Shown one piece after another: positions 34,014 to 45,963 of a stretch of 64,000 nucleotides of DNA; position 1 is the first letter of the stretch; each line of letters starts with the position of its first letter. Source of the stretch: Pseudevernia furfuracea (taxonomy: Eukaryota; Ascomycota; Lecanoromycetes; Lecanorales; Parmeliaceae). The notes under the pieces are model-generated. The model did not search any database. It was not told the DNA's origin and saw nothing but the letters and a program-made list of their open reading frames with translations. The stretch covers positions 1,674,001 to 1,738,000 of the forward strand of contig JAIUPT010000042.1 of NCBI GenBank assembly GCA_022315425.1, read 5' to 3'. The translations under genes and the position numbers were made by a program.

Positions 34014-34788
34014 ATGTCTAACAACGAGAACTCACCACCGCCGACACCTACCGCAACTACCAACCGTCGAGCTTCCTTCTCACCAGGCCAGAAGCTCTCC
34101 GGGCTCTTCGGTCGTTCTCCTCCCAACGGTAATGGCACCTCTGCCTACCCTGGTCCCATTGCAACTGCAGCTGCCAATGCTCAGGCTCAGCAACGCCGTC
34201 GTACCTCCATCGCTTCACTAGGCATGGCTGGATCTCCGACCCAGACGTCAGCTTTCGCCAATATGAGAAACCGGCAGAGCAGCTTCGGAAGTGGCAGCTC
34301 ACCCTCTACTTCCATCAACGAAAGCGCCGTGGAAGAAGGGGACACAGAACAGAACACATCTCCGACATCGCAAATTGCTCGACGGATGAGCTTCGGGGCG
34401 AAGGCGCTTCGGGATGTCAGGACGGGAGGACCAGGTAACGCCAACGGTAGAGCTTCCACCAATGCGTCTTCCGCCCCGTCTGTTCAAGGACGAGGTGTGT
34501 TTTCAGGCCATTCACTACAGTCAAGCATTGGGTTCTATAAGCTGACCAGTGCTCTCTTCGGATCTAGGTGAAGGGTTCAATTGGCCTGAGCAAATCAAGA
34601 ATAGGGCTGAACGATCAGCTTCAATCAACAGCCAAGCACCTCCTGCTCCAGCAACGGGTCCTTCGAAGCATCAAAAGTCTGCCAGTGTGTCAGCTACTGA
34701 GCAGCCAATCAAGGAGATGCCAAAGTCTCCCAGAAAACCGGATCATTTCCAGGAAAGGATCTTAAAGGGCGACTTCTACATGGACTAA
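34014..34788 (+). CDS. Conserved fungal protein of unknown function
   Basis: Two exons (34014-34494, 34568-34788) give 233 residues. The N-terminal two-thirds is low-complexity, rich in Ser, Asn, Pro and Gln, with RRxS sites (NRRASFSPGQ, QRRRTSIASLG, ARRMSFGAKALRD) that resemble PKA targets. After the intron comes GEGFNWPEQIKNRAERSAS and the C-terminus PDHFQERILKGDFYMD, which I recall as a conserved ending of a filamentous-fungal family of unknown role. No signal peptide or membrane span. The splice site is supported by that restored C-terminus; unspliced, the frame ends a few codons after the donor region. Confidence 0.7.
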
Positions 34789-35811
34789 AGCCCAACGACA
34801 AACCAATCAAGATACCGTCGGAGCGGTCCAGCTACAAGCACGGACGAGACAGCATCAGTGTATACGGTCACGCTCCTCAAGGCCGTCATCATATGTATTA
34901 CTCGGAAAAGTATAAGCGTACCACTGAGAGGGTATCCGATTGTGCATGTGCTGATGATTCATTGCTACCAATAGAATAAACTCCTGGCAAGGCCGGTATT
35001 CCGCCCGGAATCGTTGTCGTTGTTGCTCACCACGGTCATTACTGGGTCCACTTGCATGCACATGGTTGGCCTGAAGAATGGGACGATGCAATGCGTCAGC
35101 GTTTCAGAGGATGCACTTGGTCTTGCTTCGAGAGTGCTCGGGAGCTGAGGAATTAGACTTAGGGCTTTCTGAGACAAGTCAATTGCTGAATGTTAGTTGT
35201 GATGGTGACAGTCGTTGGGGGAAGTTGCAAAGCGCGAACAGCATAGGTACTCTAGGTAGCCTACTTTCGATTAAGCAGGTCCAAGTGCTAGCACCAGATA
35301 TCTTACCGCACCTCGACAGCTAAGAAGTTCATGAGCCATGAGCCATGGGGGTTTCACCTCTCTCTCCGTTTTCTTTGGAGTGATGGGATTTTTCTTTGGT
35401 GTAAAGTATCATGTTATTTCTCATGTTTGTGCCTTTGGCGCCTTTGCAGTTTCCATTACTCGTACTTAGTTGTATCATTCATTACCCCGGTACTCTAGGT
35501 GGTAGCTACTTTCCCCAGTGCCCCACCCACGACAAATTTGGGGGACGGAAGCGGGGGCCGTGTGAGGGATTAAGGTTGCATTATACACCTTCCCATTCTC
35601 CATTTTCCATCTGCGTGAGGAGTCCATCTCCGGTTAACGTTGTTCGAACTAATTGTTCTAAAGATGATGCAGACTCCAGAGCCCCGCACCCTTACCCCTG
35701 GTGCCCTCGCCTTCCACACATTATGTATCAACTTTGGCAACACACTGCTCTCTGATGCAATCACATCTTGACCTTCTGCAATACCTCTATCTGCCTGTAG
35801 TCTGATTCAAA
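34789..35811. other. 1-kb spacer before the alcohol dehydrogenase gene
   Basis: 3' flank of the previous gene and promoter of the dehydrogenase. It contains a short ATGAGCC direct repeat near 35330. Small open frames here lack coding features. Confidence 0.5.
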
Positions 35812-37537
35812 ATGTCCGAAATCCCCAAGCAGTACAAGGCTTGCGTTTACGATGAACCCGGAAAGATTTCTACCAAGATCGAGACCCTCGAAACACCTCA
35901 GCCCGGGCCCGGTGAAGTCTTGATCAAGCTGTATGTACCTATCTCGCCTCGAAGACAAGTGAACCAAACCCGGTATTGACTCCCGGCTCGAGCACTCATT
36001 CGGGCGTCTGCCACTCTGATTTGGGCGTCATGGAGAACTCAGTAGGCCTTTCATATCACTCCCTACCGCTCACGTCTCGCATCTCTAATCCCAATAAGAC
36101 CGAGCGCTTACTTGCTTTCCAGTGGGCCTCCCTCCCTCATCCTACTCAGCCAGGCCAGGTTGGTTCGTACATTCGGAGTGATTCTTTCCTGTCTAGACTC
36201 GAGCCTGAATTACAAGACATACTGCTGGAGCAAAAGCGTCCTTTTACTCCTCAGACATGTTTCGTAACTCGGGTTCTTGGCTTGAAGAAGCAATGCTGAC
36301 TCCGAATTCTGCGTAGGTGGTCACGAAGGCGTAGGGAGAGTGGTGAAGCTGGGTCCCGGCAGCGAAACTTCGACTATCAAGGTCGGAGACCGCGTCGGCG
36401 TCAAGTGGGTATCTGGGACATGCGGAAGTTGTCGTGAGTAAAGGCCGTGATATGGAACCCTCCACCTTGCAACAAGCGAGATAGTTACCTGATGCTTCAA
36501 GGCTGACGCATAGCTACAGCTCAGTGTATGGCTGGTGCTGATGCTCTATGCCAAAAGGCCAAGGTTAGCGGATATTACACCCCTGGCACGTATGCTTCCC
36601 TCGTTGCCCAAATGTTTCTCCAAGAATAGCCTTGTAATAAGACGGTGTTCACAGTTTTCAACAGTATTGCATTGGTCCTGTCAAGTAAGCTCCAATAACC
36701 CCTTACAGATATTCCATAACAGGAGCTAGTCTGACACATTTCTGTACGCAGCTATATTACTCCAATCCCAGACGGCTTACTATCCGCCGATGCTGCGGTA
36801 AGTATGCACCGAGGGGCAATCTATGTCTGGCTTGGTTGCATCCGTCAAATGCTGACCCTCTGAAGCCTATGCTCTGTGCTGGCGTGACCACTTATGCGGC
36901 CCTGCGTAAATCCAAAGCCAGATCCGGAGAATGGGTCGTCATCTCAGGAGCCGGTGGCGGTCTTGGTCATATTGCTTGTCAGCTCGCGTCTGGCGGAATG
37001 GCTCTCCGCGTTATTGGCATTGACGCCCCCTCCAAGAAGCAGGTCGTCATGAATTGTGGCGCCGAACACTTCATCGACGTAACTGCACACGACGACACAT
37101 CCATCGTGGAGGAAGTCCTGAAGTTGACAGCTGGCCTCGGAGTAAGCGCTGTGCTCGTGTGCACGGCGAGCAACAAGGCTTATGCGCAGGCGTTGGATTT
37201 CTTGCGGTTCAACGGTACCCTTGTTTGCATTGGCATGCCTGAAGGTGCGCCTCAACCGATTGCGAAGAGTTTTCCGCAGGCACTCGTGTTCAAGCAGGCA
37301 AACATCTGCGGCGTCGCGGTGGGCACTAGAAGGGACGCAATCGAGTGTTTAGACTTCGCAGCGAGGGGGGTTGTAAAGACGCATTTCAGGACGGAGAAGA
37401 TGGAAAATCTAACAGAGGTGAGTGAGAAGGCCGTACTGTCGTATCCTGGACAAGATCTCTGACTGAAGTGAATGCAGGTATTCAAGGAGATGAAGGATGG
37501 GAAATTGATTGGTCGAGTAGTTTTGGATTTAGAGTAG
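35812..37537 (+). CDS. Zinc-dependent alcohol dehydrogenase
   Basis: Medium-chain NAD-dependent alcohol dehydrogenase interconverting alcohols and aldehydes, likely cytosolic. Nine exons (35812-35930, 35993-36041, 36123-36162, 36317-36433, 36520-36589, 36655-36684, 36752-36797, 36866-37417, 37478-37537) give 360 residues, the normal length. The catalytic-zinc region HSGVCHSDLGVME and GHEGVGRVV, the structural-zinc cysteines CGSCPQCMAGADALC, the substrate segment GYYTPGT, and the nucleotide-binding loop GAGGGLGHIACQLA are all present. The last exon ends GKLIGRVVLDLE as in yeast-type ADHs. Every junction restores a motif. The number of introns is high for this family and several exons are only 30-49 bp. 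The natural substrate cannot be told from sequence. Confidence 0.92.
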
Positions 37538-38465
37538 ACCTTTTGCACTGTGCCGATACTGCTTGTGCCTTGTGTTAAGGTAGATTTTCAGGATAAGATT
37601 GTGCGAGGTTTGATTGATACAATTGGACTAATTCTTATGTAGAAATTTATCTGTGGGAGGATGTTGATGCAAGGCCCACTAACATCGCAACTGACGCCTT
37701 CACTAGTACAGCAGTCGGTATCGTTTTGAAACCCCAATACCATGCCCGAATTGAAATTTGCAGCCATGCACATAGAGACAAGATCAGGATTGAGATAAGT
37801 GGATGGGTGAGCAGTGGAAGCGCCAGCATCACGGGGTGGTTCTGCCGTCCTTATCGCGGTAGTTTGTGCTCGAATGTTGCGGTAAGCTCGGGCTTTGACC
37901 GGAGTCGTAGAGCCTTTACGCAGCTTGCTTTTTATCGCGGAGCTCTCGCTGCCATGAGGAAGGCAGGACATGTGTCGTCCCATGTTTGACTGACTGAGTA
38001 CACTCTGGGCTTGGAGGATTTTGAGGATGAGAATTGGAATCATAGGAGATCTGCCTTAATAAACTCGCTGGGCCATGAGGTTGCGACGTTGAAAGGTGCT
38101 CAAAGCGTATCACGACAACAAGTTTGCACGACAAGTTGGCTACGAATAGTCCATAAAGTGGGAACCAGCCCTTAGGATAGAGTAGTCAAGTACGCGCGAA
38201 ACCGACGCCATCCTCCTCTATGTATCCCCCGGCCTGACACATGGACCTTTTGTCCGGTGATGGTAAAAAAGGGGCGAATGGAATTGCCCACAGACAACAA
38301 CCCAAAACCTTACACCCAAATTCCTCATAGGTCGCCTTCTCACAGGCGCGCAGATCGCTGAAAGAGGCAACCCAATCAACAGCAGGTACCGCAACATGTG
38401 AAACCGTTCTCACAAGAACGTCGGATCATCGAGAACACCTGAGGTAATTTGCGCAGTCGTCGATC
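37538..38465. other. Convergent spacer between ADH and the SWIM protein gene
   Basis: About 930 bp between two converging 3' ends. Several small open frames occur on both strands but none has family motifs or plausible splicing. Confidence 0.5.
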
Positions 38466-40864
38466 CTATTCAGATGCCCGCAGTGTTTGAGCGGAAGAAG
38501 AGCTAGGTTCATCGGCTATAGTCGAGTAATCGTGCAACATATCTCCAATCCTGGAGACGTATGCTCGCGACCCAGGCATACTATCAGTATCCCATTGCTC
38601 AATGTTCTCCTTGATGGTCTTCAGACGCTCAAAGAGCACCTGCCTCCATGCATTGGCGGGGAAAGCTCGCAGCCGGTCAATGACGAAGTAGTCTCTCATC
38701 CAGGGAGGAAATGATGGGTCGAACGGAGGATTGATCAGGTAAGCGTATAAATTGCGTTCTCTTTCAGGCTCATTGGTTTCTTGATTTCTATTCCAGCTGC
38801 TTTCCTCATAGATGTCTCGATTGTGGCAGCAGACCACTTGTACGATGTCAGTGAGGGTCCTAGCTAGGAAAAACACTGCCCCTATATCGAGAGGGCCATT
38901 CGTGGTCCTTCTGTCGCAGTCTTCACACATCTGGTGCACGAGCAGACGAAGAGTGTGTGCGCATTTAGGGACATCCATGTCTCTCCATTGCTCTGGTACT
39001 ATAATATTGAGGATTTAGCATTTTTCTTCTCAAGACCGATTTTTCAGCTTGAAGACTTGTTCGAGAAGCGAAACACGTGACACTTGCTCGAACTTGCTTG
39101 TCTCCAAACTCAAAAAGTGGGTTGAAAGGGAAAAAGAATAACTTAGAAAGGGCGGTTACCATGGTCTCCTGCGTGTCCAATTTGAGGTCCTCTCTGAGCA
39201 TATTGACCAAGCAATTGAACCGCAAACTGTGCTCTCTGACGCTGCTTATCGTAATACTGTCTGCGCAGATTTCGGGGTCAGCATTGTTTGTTCGAGGCAG
39301 GCAATGGAGTTGCAAGACAGGTCTCAGGAGTAGAAAGATGTCTTTGCTCCTGAAACATGCCTTGAGACTCAATGTCAATACCAAATAGGAAGGATCAGCT
39401 CCGAAAAGTACGTACCTGGCACAGAATTCGGGTGGCACTACCTGCCGCAGGCGCCGGTAGAAGGCTTCATCATAGATTGCAAGCCGATAGATTGTTCCGG
39501 AGATGTTTTCTGGAACGAGGATGTCGTTCAAAGGCGTTAATGGTTGCTCGTTATCTACAACATCGCGCTTGTACTCGCTCGGAGTGCGTCCCTTATCAAA
39601 GCTTGAGAGAATGTCACATAGGTTGTCTATTCGTGTGTTCAGCTGATGGGATGAGTCGATTTCTTCGACAGCTGGCTCGCCCAAATCGTCATCTTCCTCG
39701 TCCCCTCCAACGGTGTTGAGATCCCTGGGCAAGGAAGCATGCCGTTCCTCGATAAATGGGTACAGCCCGCTCAAGCGAGAAGTCACTTCTATTTGTGTGG
39801 AACCTGGCGAGCTGGCTCCTTGCTGGTCGTCTCTCAAGACGGCATGAAAGCGTCCAAACAGCCACTACATCTGTCAGTATAGTATATTCATAATCGGGAC
39901 CCGGCAGGCAAAGTGCTAGAAAAGATGGCAGTCGAAACGGTACAAATCCTCGTAATCTCGACCAGGGCAGCATCAACAAGGAAGTTTCTGCGGTATACAA
40001 CGATCTTCTTGGAGCAGTTTTGATCATGAACGACAAGTGCATACGGATTGATGCCAAAGGTCGACGTAAAAATGAGAGGGATTTGCGCCTCGTACTCCCA
40101 CGTTTTTTGACAACTTGCCTGCCGGGGTTGCTGGACTCACATATAGATGCGGACATGCGGTTCGTGTCCTGCGATAAGCCTGGCAAGTGCATTCGACTCT
40201 GTCTTGCAGGGTTCGGTTCCCAGCAGGGTTGTGTACCTAATCGGACATTTTTGAGTGAGCCTTGCCTTTTTCAACGTTCATAAGATTGGTCTAGTAAGGG
40301 CATAAGGGGCAGGAAGTATTTTTTGCGCACAACATCTGTCGGGATCCGAATCTTGGTGCAGGTTGAGAGAAACAATGTACATACCCGCACAGCAACTGGA
40401 TTGCTTAGCTGGAAGGCATAATATCTATCTCTGCCGTCTCCATAAGGTTGTATAACATGGACCCAGAAGTTTGATCCCAAACCTTCGACAGCTGTCTGAG
40501 CAGAGCTGGGAGACAGCCGTTGGGTATCATACCTGCACATTTCGGAGTTAACACCACTTCTTTGAGATAAAAGACAATTTATGAGACGATTTTGGTCGGT
40601 GGGAATAAGGCAGCTACTCGCGGGACGTGTCTTGTGGCTCAAATCACGGTCAGAGAAAAGTTCTTACGAAAAGTGCACTTACTGCAGACCTGCGTGTCCC
40701 GAAACAGGGGCCATAGGCAGTGATGGAGGTTGAGCGCGGCCACGACCTCGAGCCCGACCTCGAGGAGTTCGCCCTGCCCTTTGCTGGGGAAACTGGGTCT
40801 GAGATCGAGTGACTGGCATATCGTCCAGGTGTAGGGTTCCAAATAGTCGGGCGGGATCCGACAT
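38466..40864 (-). CDS. SWIM-type zinc-finger protein
   Basis: Six proposed minus-strand exons: 40864-40683, 40532-40385, 40236-40141, 39864-39416, 39349-39084, 38998-38466; about 557 residues. The N-terminus has TRSQTQF and an RG-rich patch (RGRARGRGR). Exons 2 and 3 join to FQLSNPVAVRVHNP and then the zinc motif VECTCQAYRRTRTACPHLY, which fits SWIM (CxCxnCxH); the next exon continues WLFGRFHAVL, as expected after a SWIM histidine. The C-terminal half is helical with no named domain. All joins keep phase. The intron 39865-40140 is 276 nt and partly open in another frame, so an extra or alternative exon is possible. SWIM proteins bind DNA or protein, for example in recombination (Sws1); the specific role here is unknown. 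Confidence 0.65.
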
Positions 40865-42339
40865 GAGGAAACTGAGGACTGGGAATGATCGACAGGAGAT
40901 GGTTGTTGCAGGAATAAGTTCTACTTGGGACGCCATCAACCTTTTGTACCGCGACATTCGACTCAAACTTCAGGCAACAAGATTGCTTGAAGTGGGAAAA
41001 GGTGAACAAAGAGAACAGAAGGAAGAACCATCAGCCCCATCGGGCAGCGCTTAAATGATAAACGCCAGTCAAAATTACCATAAAGCGAGGTGGCCGCACG
41101 TCTATAGCTTTCAAAGCACATTCTGCGAGCTTCTAAAAGCTCGGCTGAGCATCCCTTAGCAGCGCGCCAGACTCATTCTGAAGTTGATTGGAGGAAAGGA
41201 CACGGACGTAATGAACCCAATTGAGTCAACTGGAGCTTGAGGTGGTGGTGCCGGCTATGCTGATGGCAGCATGGAGCTCTTCCTAAGAACGGTCAGGATG
41301 CGAACGGACCAACGGTAAGTGGTGTCAACGGTAAGTGGTGTCAATAAAGGTCCTGTTGACTGTCATCCCGATCGCTTTATTGGCCATTGGAGGTATGAGT
41401 TCATCGGTAGCCGCGTGGTCAGGGCCGGCAACAGCGAAGCCTAGGTCATGAGTGCATGGCCACTACTCAGCTCCTTGAGGCTGAGAGAAAAACCCGAGAA
41501 TTAAAGATGGCAGGTGGTAGAGATGAAGCCGCATAAAGATGTGGTCATTGGAGTAGGCGTTGATATACTTACTGCGGCTTAGCGACTTTGCTGTGAACAA
41601 ACTGTGCTCCTTGTTAGCGCCTCCCAAAAACTTCTTCTCAGCCTCTCAAATCAGGCTGATTCATCGATGTACGGATACTGTGCTTCATCGATGCAGATAC
41701 TGCTTCCTCTTATTCGCCTTGAAAGCAGTCGGTCAGTGGCTGACTGTTTTAGACACTGGCAAGCGCCTTTCGGCTCGAACGTTTTTGTGAGCGCGAGGCT
41801 TCACTTGCATAAAGGCACCAACCCTTTCCCTATTCACACAACATTAAACTATGATACACATGCGCAGTCGTGCCAGCATAAATGTACTACTCTTTCAGAT
41901 GATGCAACAGAGTAGGTATGTGAAACGACAGCTAAAGCAGCCGCAATGGGACCCGCTAAATACCGCTTTTTGAACACTAGAGAAGACAAAACGGGGGGAA
42001 TTTTGAGAAAGACGAGGTGCATCAGAATGGCAATAACGACAAAGGAATATCATGATTCCAGGCCCCGTTACATTGCCGTCATCATTCCCACCATATCTGC
42101 TATGCGCCACCCATGCTTGAAGCAAGCCGACCTTTGTTGCTTGTCGCTGGTCGGAAGCCTCCATCGTGTACTGGGCTTCCTCAGATGACGCCTTTGCCCC
42201 TCGCTGATGCTGTTTGTCCGCCGGCTATGATAAATCGATGAATGGGAGGTAATTGAACAATGGAATCCGAATGGCTGAAAAAATAAATTCGTCGTCGTCT
42301 GTCGCCCGCATTGTCTGCTCGATCACAGAATGAAGTGCG
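40865..42339. other. 1.5-kb spacer upstream of the SWIM gene
   Basis: Promoter of the SWIM gene and 3' flank of the C2H2 gene. A 17-bp tandem pair (AACGGTAAGTGGTGTCA, about 41308-41341) is the only repeat noted. No supported gene. Confidence 0.5.
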
Positions 42340-44472
42340 CTAGTGATGCTCGTGAGAACTCCTACTCGGTTGACTCTTCAACAAAGCAACTTCGTCTTGC
42401 AGTCTTTCAATCTTGACCTCTAGACTTCGAACATAAGTCCAAAGCTGTTCATTCGATTGGGGATAAAGACTGTGAGGCCTGTCGAAACTGGTTTGAGGCC
42501 CACTACCGTGGCTGGAAAGGCTGTTATTCGCTGATGACGTAGTAACTGGTGGATAGCTCGGTGAGTTCGGTCCATGTGTTGGAGGTCCGGGAAGGCTATT
42601 GGGTACGCTGGTATGCGGTTGGGTCGGCCCTGTGGTTTGGCTGTGTAGAGTATACCTAGTTTCCGGAGGGTTTAGACCAGGGAGCGAGGGTAGTTGTGGA
42701 ACATTGGGATGACCCGCGCCGGGGTTGGGGGGTGGTAAACTCATCGGCGGCGATATATTGTGACCGGTATTGCGTCTACCGAACTGTGTGCTCTGAAATT
42801 GCTGAGTTAGGCTTGGGGATCTGTTGCGATGGATCCCAGCGTCTGAATGGCTCGGCTGGTGGGATGTAATGCCAGCCGGTGAAAGCGGTTTTGGGCTCTC
42901 AGTCATGCCGCCATGGGCGAAAACATTGGGGCCAGAAGCCTGGAATCCGGCCGCGATACCAGGTCCAGGAGGAGGAGGAGGATATGAGGATAGGCCGAGC
43001 GAAGACTGCGTACTTGGAGCCCCTGAGCCGCCTCTTGGGCTTGCGCTCGGTGGCGGATAAAGGCCACCTGTAGGCTGCCGGGCGGCTACGGGGGGATAGG
43101 TACTGGGCTGTCGTGGCTGATACATGGTCTGGTGTTCAGACACGTGTCCGTGGTGCTCATCAGAAGGAGCATCATGTTGTCGAATGCTAGGAAGGCTCCT
43201 CCCACTGGGACTATCAGTGTCTTCGTCCATGTGCTCAGGCTCATGTGAAGCCTCGGCAGTGTACATAATCCCAGGCATACTGTCCCCGTCACCAGCTCTC
43301 ATTTTTTCTTCGTGCTTCTCGTCGCCACCGAAACTGCCCATGCTAGACCTCCTCCCAGCACAACCACCCTGGCCCTTATTATGTCTTGCTAGTGCGTCGC
43401 CACGAGCGAAGCTGCGATCACACTTGGGGCATACGTGAGGTCTCTCGCCGGTGTGAAGCTTGGTATGGCGTTTCAAATCGTGTAAACGTCGAAATCGTGC
43501 TTCACAAGTGTCGCATTGGTAGGGCTTTTCATGGCTGTGAGTGAGGAGGTGGCTCTTCAGATTGTGATGCCTGGTAAAATCAGTACTGCAGTACGGGCAT
43601 TTGTGTCTCTTGGTGGATGGAGACCTGGTGTTGGCTCTACCGCCACCGTACCCGGACTGTGGTAAGCTTGACGTTCGGTGCGCTTGAGCGGCCAACATTG
43701 GACCAGGATAGGTGAAAGCCTTATTGGAGCGGCCTTCTTCTGGATCCGTACCACCCGCATCACCCCTTCCCTGACCGTTCTCACTTTGACCTTGTCCATC
43801 ATCATCACCATCGTCGTCGTCGTCGTCGCCGTCGTCATCTTCGCCCGCGACGTCATCGATTTGACCCGGACTTGCTACTGAGGTACCATTGGCAGTGATT
43901 GTGGGTGCGGCGGTACTACCTGATATTGCGAAGCTTGCCGTAATTTGCGGGCTCGTCTTAACCGTAGCCTCACTAGAAGCCACTGAGCCCCCTGTAATAG
44001 GTAATTTGATGGAAGGAGCCACCTCAGGGAGAGGTCTGCTCAGGGTAGATGCCTCCTTCGGCGCATCCTGTGACCTGCTCATGCCACTCGCTTGTGATCC
44101 TAACAAGTGTCCAAGTGCCTTTCTTGCAGGGTTGGGACTTGTTTGGCGGCCTTCAATCCTGTCCCTTTCCCTTTGCTCGTCCACAAGAGCTGCAGTCCCT
44201 GTGAACACCTTTGGAGTATACTCCGGGGAAAGGGTTGACTTGGATGTGTTTGACCCCTTCGACAGCTTGGCTTCAGGGCCGGTAGCGGATGCGATTTTTA
44301 ATGAACGACGTCGTTTTCGAGTACTTTGGGGTATGGCAAAGTCAACAGCGTGGGAAAGACTTGGAAGCTTGGGTGAGGAAGCGACAGAGACGTGGGTGTG
44401 GGGGTTGGAGGGCCGGTCTGTCAGGGCTGCGGTCGCGTTGGATGTTGCTGTAGACGTCACGAAATCTGCCAT
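42340..44472 (-). CDS. C2H2 zinc-finger transcription factor
   Basis: Intronless, 710 residues, starting MADFVTSTATSNATAALTD. Three C2H2 fingers lie at about residues 290-365: HKCPYCSTDFTRHHNLKSH, YQCDTCEARFRRLHDLKRH and HVCPKCDRSFARGDALARH, with TGERP-type linkers. A fourth partial finger (GQGGCAGRR) follows. A basic patch STRKRRRSLK (near residue 55) may be a nuclear signal. Before the fingers is an Asp/Gly run (near residues 205-225) likely to be acidic activation sequence. The rest is Ser/Pro/Gly-rich. The last 40 residues form a coiled coil (LWTYVRSLEVKIERLQDEVA) suited to dimerisation. The finger set and coiled coil suggest a fungal C2H2 regulator; the exact orthologue is not assigned. 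Confidence 0.85.
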   Translation of the reverse strand: MADFVTSTATSNATAALTDRPSNPHTHVSVASSPKLPSLSHAVDFAIPQSTRKRRRSLKIASATGPEAKLSKGSNTSKSTLSPEYTPKVFTGTAALVDEQRERDRIEGRQTSPNPARKALGHLLGSQASGMSRSQDAPKEASTLSRPLPEVAPSIKLPITGGSVASSEATVKTSPQITASFAISGSTAAPTITANGTSVASPGQIDDVAGEDDDGDDDDDDGDDDGQGQSENGQGRGDAGGTDPEEGRSNKAFTYPGPMLAAQAHRTSSLPQSGYGGGRANTRSPSTKRHKCPYCSTDFTRHHNLKSHLLTHSHEKPYQCDTCEARFRRLHDLKRHTKLHTGERPHVCPKCDRSFARGDALARHNKGQGGCAGRRSSMGSFGGDEKHEEKMRAGDGDSMPGIMYTAEASHEPEHMDEDTDSPSGRSLPSIRQHDAPSDEHHGHVSEHQTMYQPRQPSTYPPVAARQPTGGLYPPPSASPRGGSGAPSTQSSLGLSSYPPPPPGPGIAAGFQASGPNVFAHGGMTESPKPLSPAGITSHQPSHSDAGIHRNRSPSLTQQFQSTQFGRRNTGHNISPPMSLPPPNPGAGHPNVPQLPSLPGLNPPETRYTLHSQTTGPTQPHTSVPNSLPGPPTHGPNSPSYPPVTTSSANNSLSSHGSGPQTSFDRPHSLYPQSNEQLWTYVRSLEVKIERLQDEVALLKSQPSRSSHEHH

Positions 44473-45963
44473 CTAAAGGGATGGGGAAGTTTGGTTGGAG
44501 AAAGCAATGCTTTAAGGTGTCTCCACAGGAATGACAGAGAGACCGGGGTTCAAGGCCAGTGAAGGACACATTTGCCTGGTGCGAAGGAATTATTCAGTTC
44601 AGAAAAGCAAGACTGCAGACCGAACGTGTACTGGTCCGAAGCGCGAAAAACCTTTTTGTCGTAGTATGATCTCAAGTCGGTCGTCTGTTTTCACGCAAGC
44701 TATGGAGTTGCAACTGTTGGAGTAGTGTGACTGTGAGAGGAAGGGAAAAATTTAGAAAGACGGCTTAGCCGCAGGGCGCGAGATGGAAATGTACAGCTTG
44801 GGTGGGTGGGAACACTACGGTTGCGAAAATGAATACACGAAGAGAGAAAACATGTTCTCAGGGAGGCGGTGGCAGAGTGGCAGAGTGGCAGAGTGGCAGA
44901 GTGGTAGAAAGGCAGAGACGGAGAGAAAGTAGTGGCAGAGGTAGGGAGAGAGAGAGAGAGAGAGAGAGTAGTAGTGGCAGAGAGAGTGGCAGAGAGAGAG
45001 GTATAGGTGGCGGTGCGGGCGAAGTACCAGACTACCAGTGAGAAAAGGTTGCTTGGGGGGGATTTTAAAGTTGGCGAGGAAGGGAGGCTGGAGTCGTGCG
45101 CTAACGCCGCCAAGGGCCCTGAAAGGCTAAATAATAAGTAATAAATGATGGCAAAATGATAGAGCTCCTGCTTATTATTTTCCACTAGCAGTGTTTGGCG
45201 GAGATATTTAGTTCGTATATGGGATGAGGGATGACGTCGTTGGAGTAATTCAAAGTGTGAAGTGAAGATAAATTATTGTAAAACTCACCATGCCCCAATA
45301 CCAATGCCAAGCTTTTCCTTTTCCTTGAGAGGCTGATAAAATTCAAAACCTGGCACGCCTGGCAGAGAAATACATCACTCCTAGTCATACATTACCACAC
45401 CGTTGCCTGGAGATGCCCGCCATGGCTCTTTCTACCATCTTTACTGTCTTTCCAGGGTACAGTGCTACGTATGAGGGTAAGGGAAGTCATTACTTGCTAA
45501 CCTGCTTTCCCGCACTGGGCTACACTCCATGACCCCCACCGCAGCCATGCTCGCCACTATGCCTTACCCGCGACAACTATTTCCCCAATGATCAATCCAC
45601 TTAAATCTCTTTCTACTCGTACCGAGTACACCAACGCCAATGCACTATGAAGAACAAGAAAATTACTCTGGGGCTGACGATCAATGTCCAAGATTTCTGC
45701 TTTGGTTCATATCATTAAGATTACTTCGGTATACAATACTATCCTTGCTTTCTATACGCTGTTGACATCGGCCGAATGCTTCAGACCTTCTCCATACATA
45801 CTTACACTGCTCGCTTCGTTGGCCGAATCTAAATCTCCTGCTTTTAAGAGAATCCTCGTAGGTCGATTGACAAAAAAAAAATATCTCATAGATATGCCGT
45901 CTCATGCCTCTATGCACCGCGAAGGGGTATCATTGAACTTTCCAAAAACATCTGTCAGACATC
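44473..45963. other. 1.5-kb spacer with simple repeats
   Basis: Contains the promoter of the C2H2 gene and the 3' flank of the large unknown gene. Two simple repeats lie about 400-500 bp upstream of the C2H2 start. Open frames on either strand across the repeats are repeat artefacts. Confidence 0.5.
44871..44968. repeat. (GGCAGAGT)n and (GA)n simple repeats
   Basis: Four tandem GGCAGAGT units at 44871-44904, then GA dinucleotides at 44946-44968, with degenerate GGCAGAG copies continuing to about 45000. On the gene-sense strand this is a pyrimidine-rich CT tract, which in fungal promoters can exclude nucleosomes. Confidence 0.8.

Noticed and set aside
37588..38043. Minus-strand 151-residue open frame
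   Set aside because: No motif, no splice partners, no promoter; it lies in a convergent 3' spacer.
44700..45185. Ser/Thr/Leu-rich frame across the simple repeats
   Set aside because: Its composition comes from the CT-type repeats; no ordered segment is seen.
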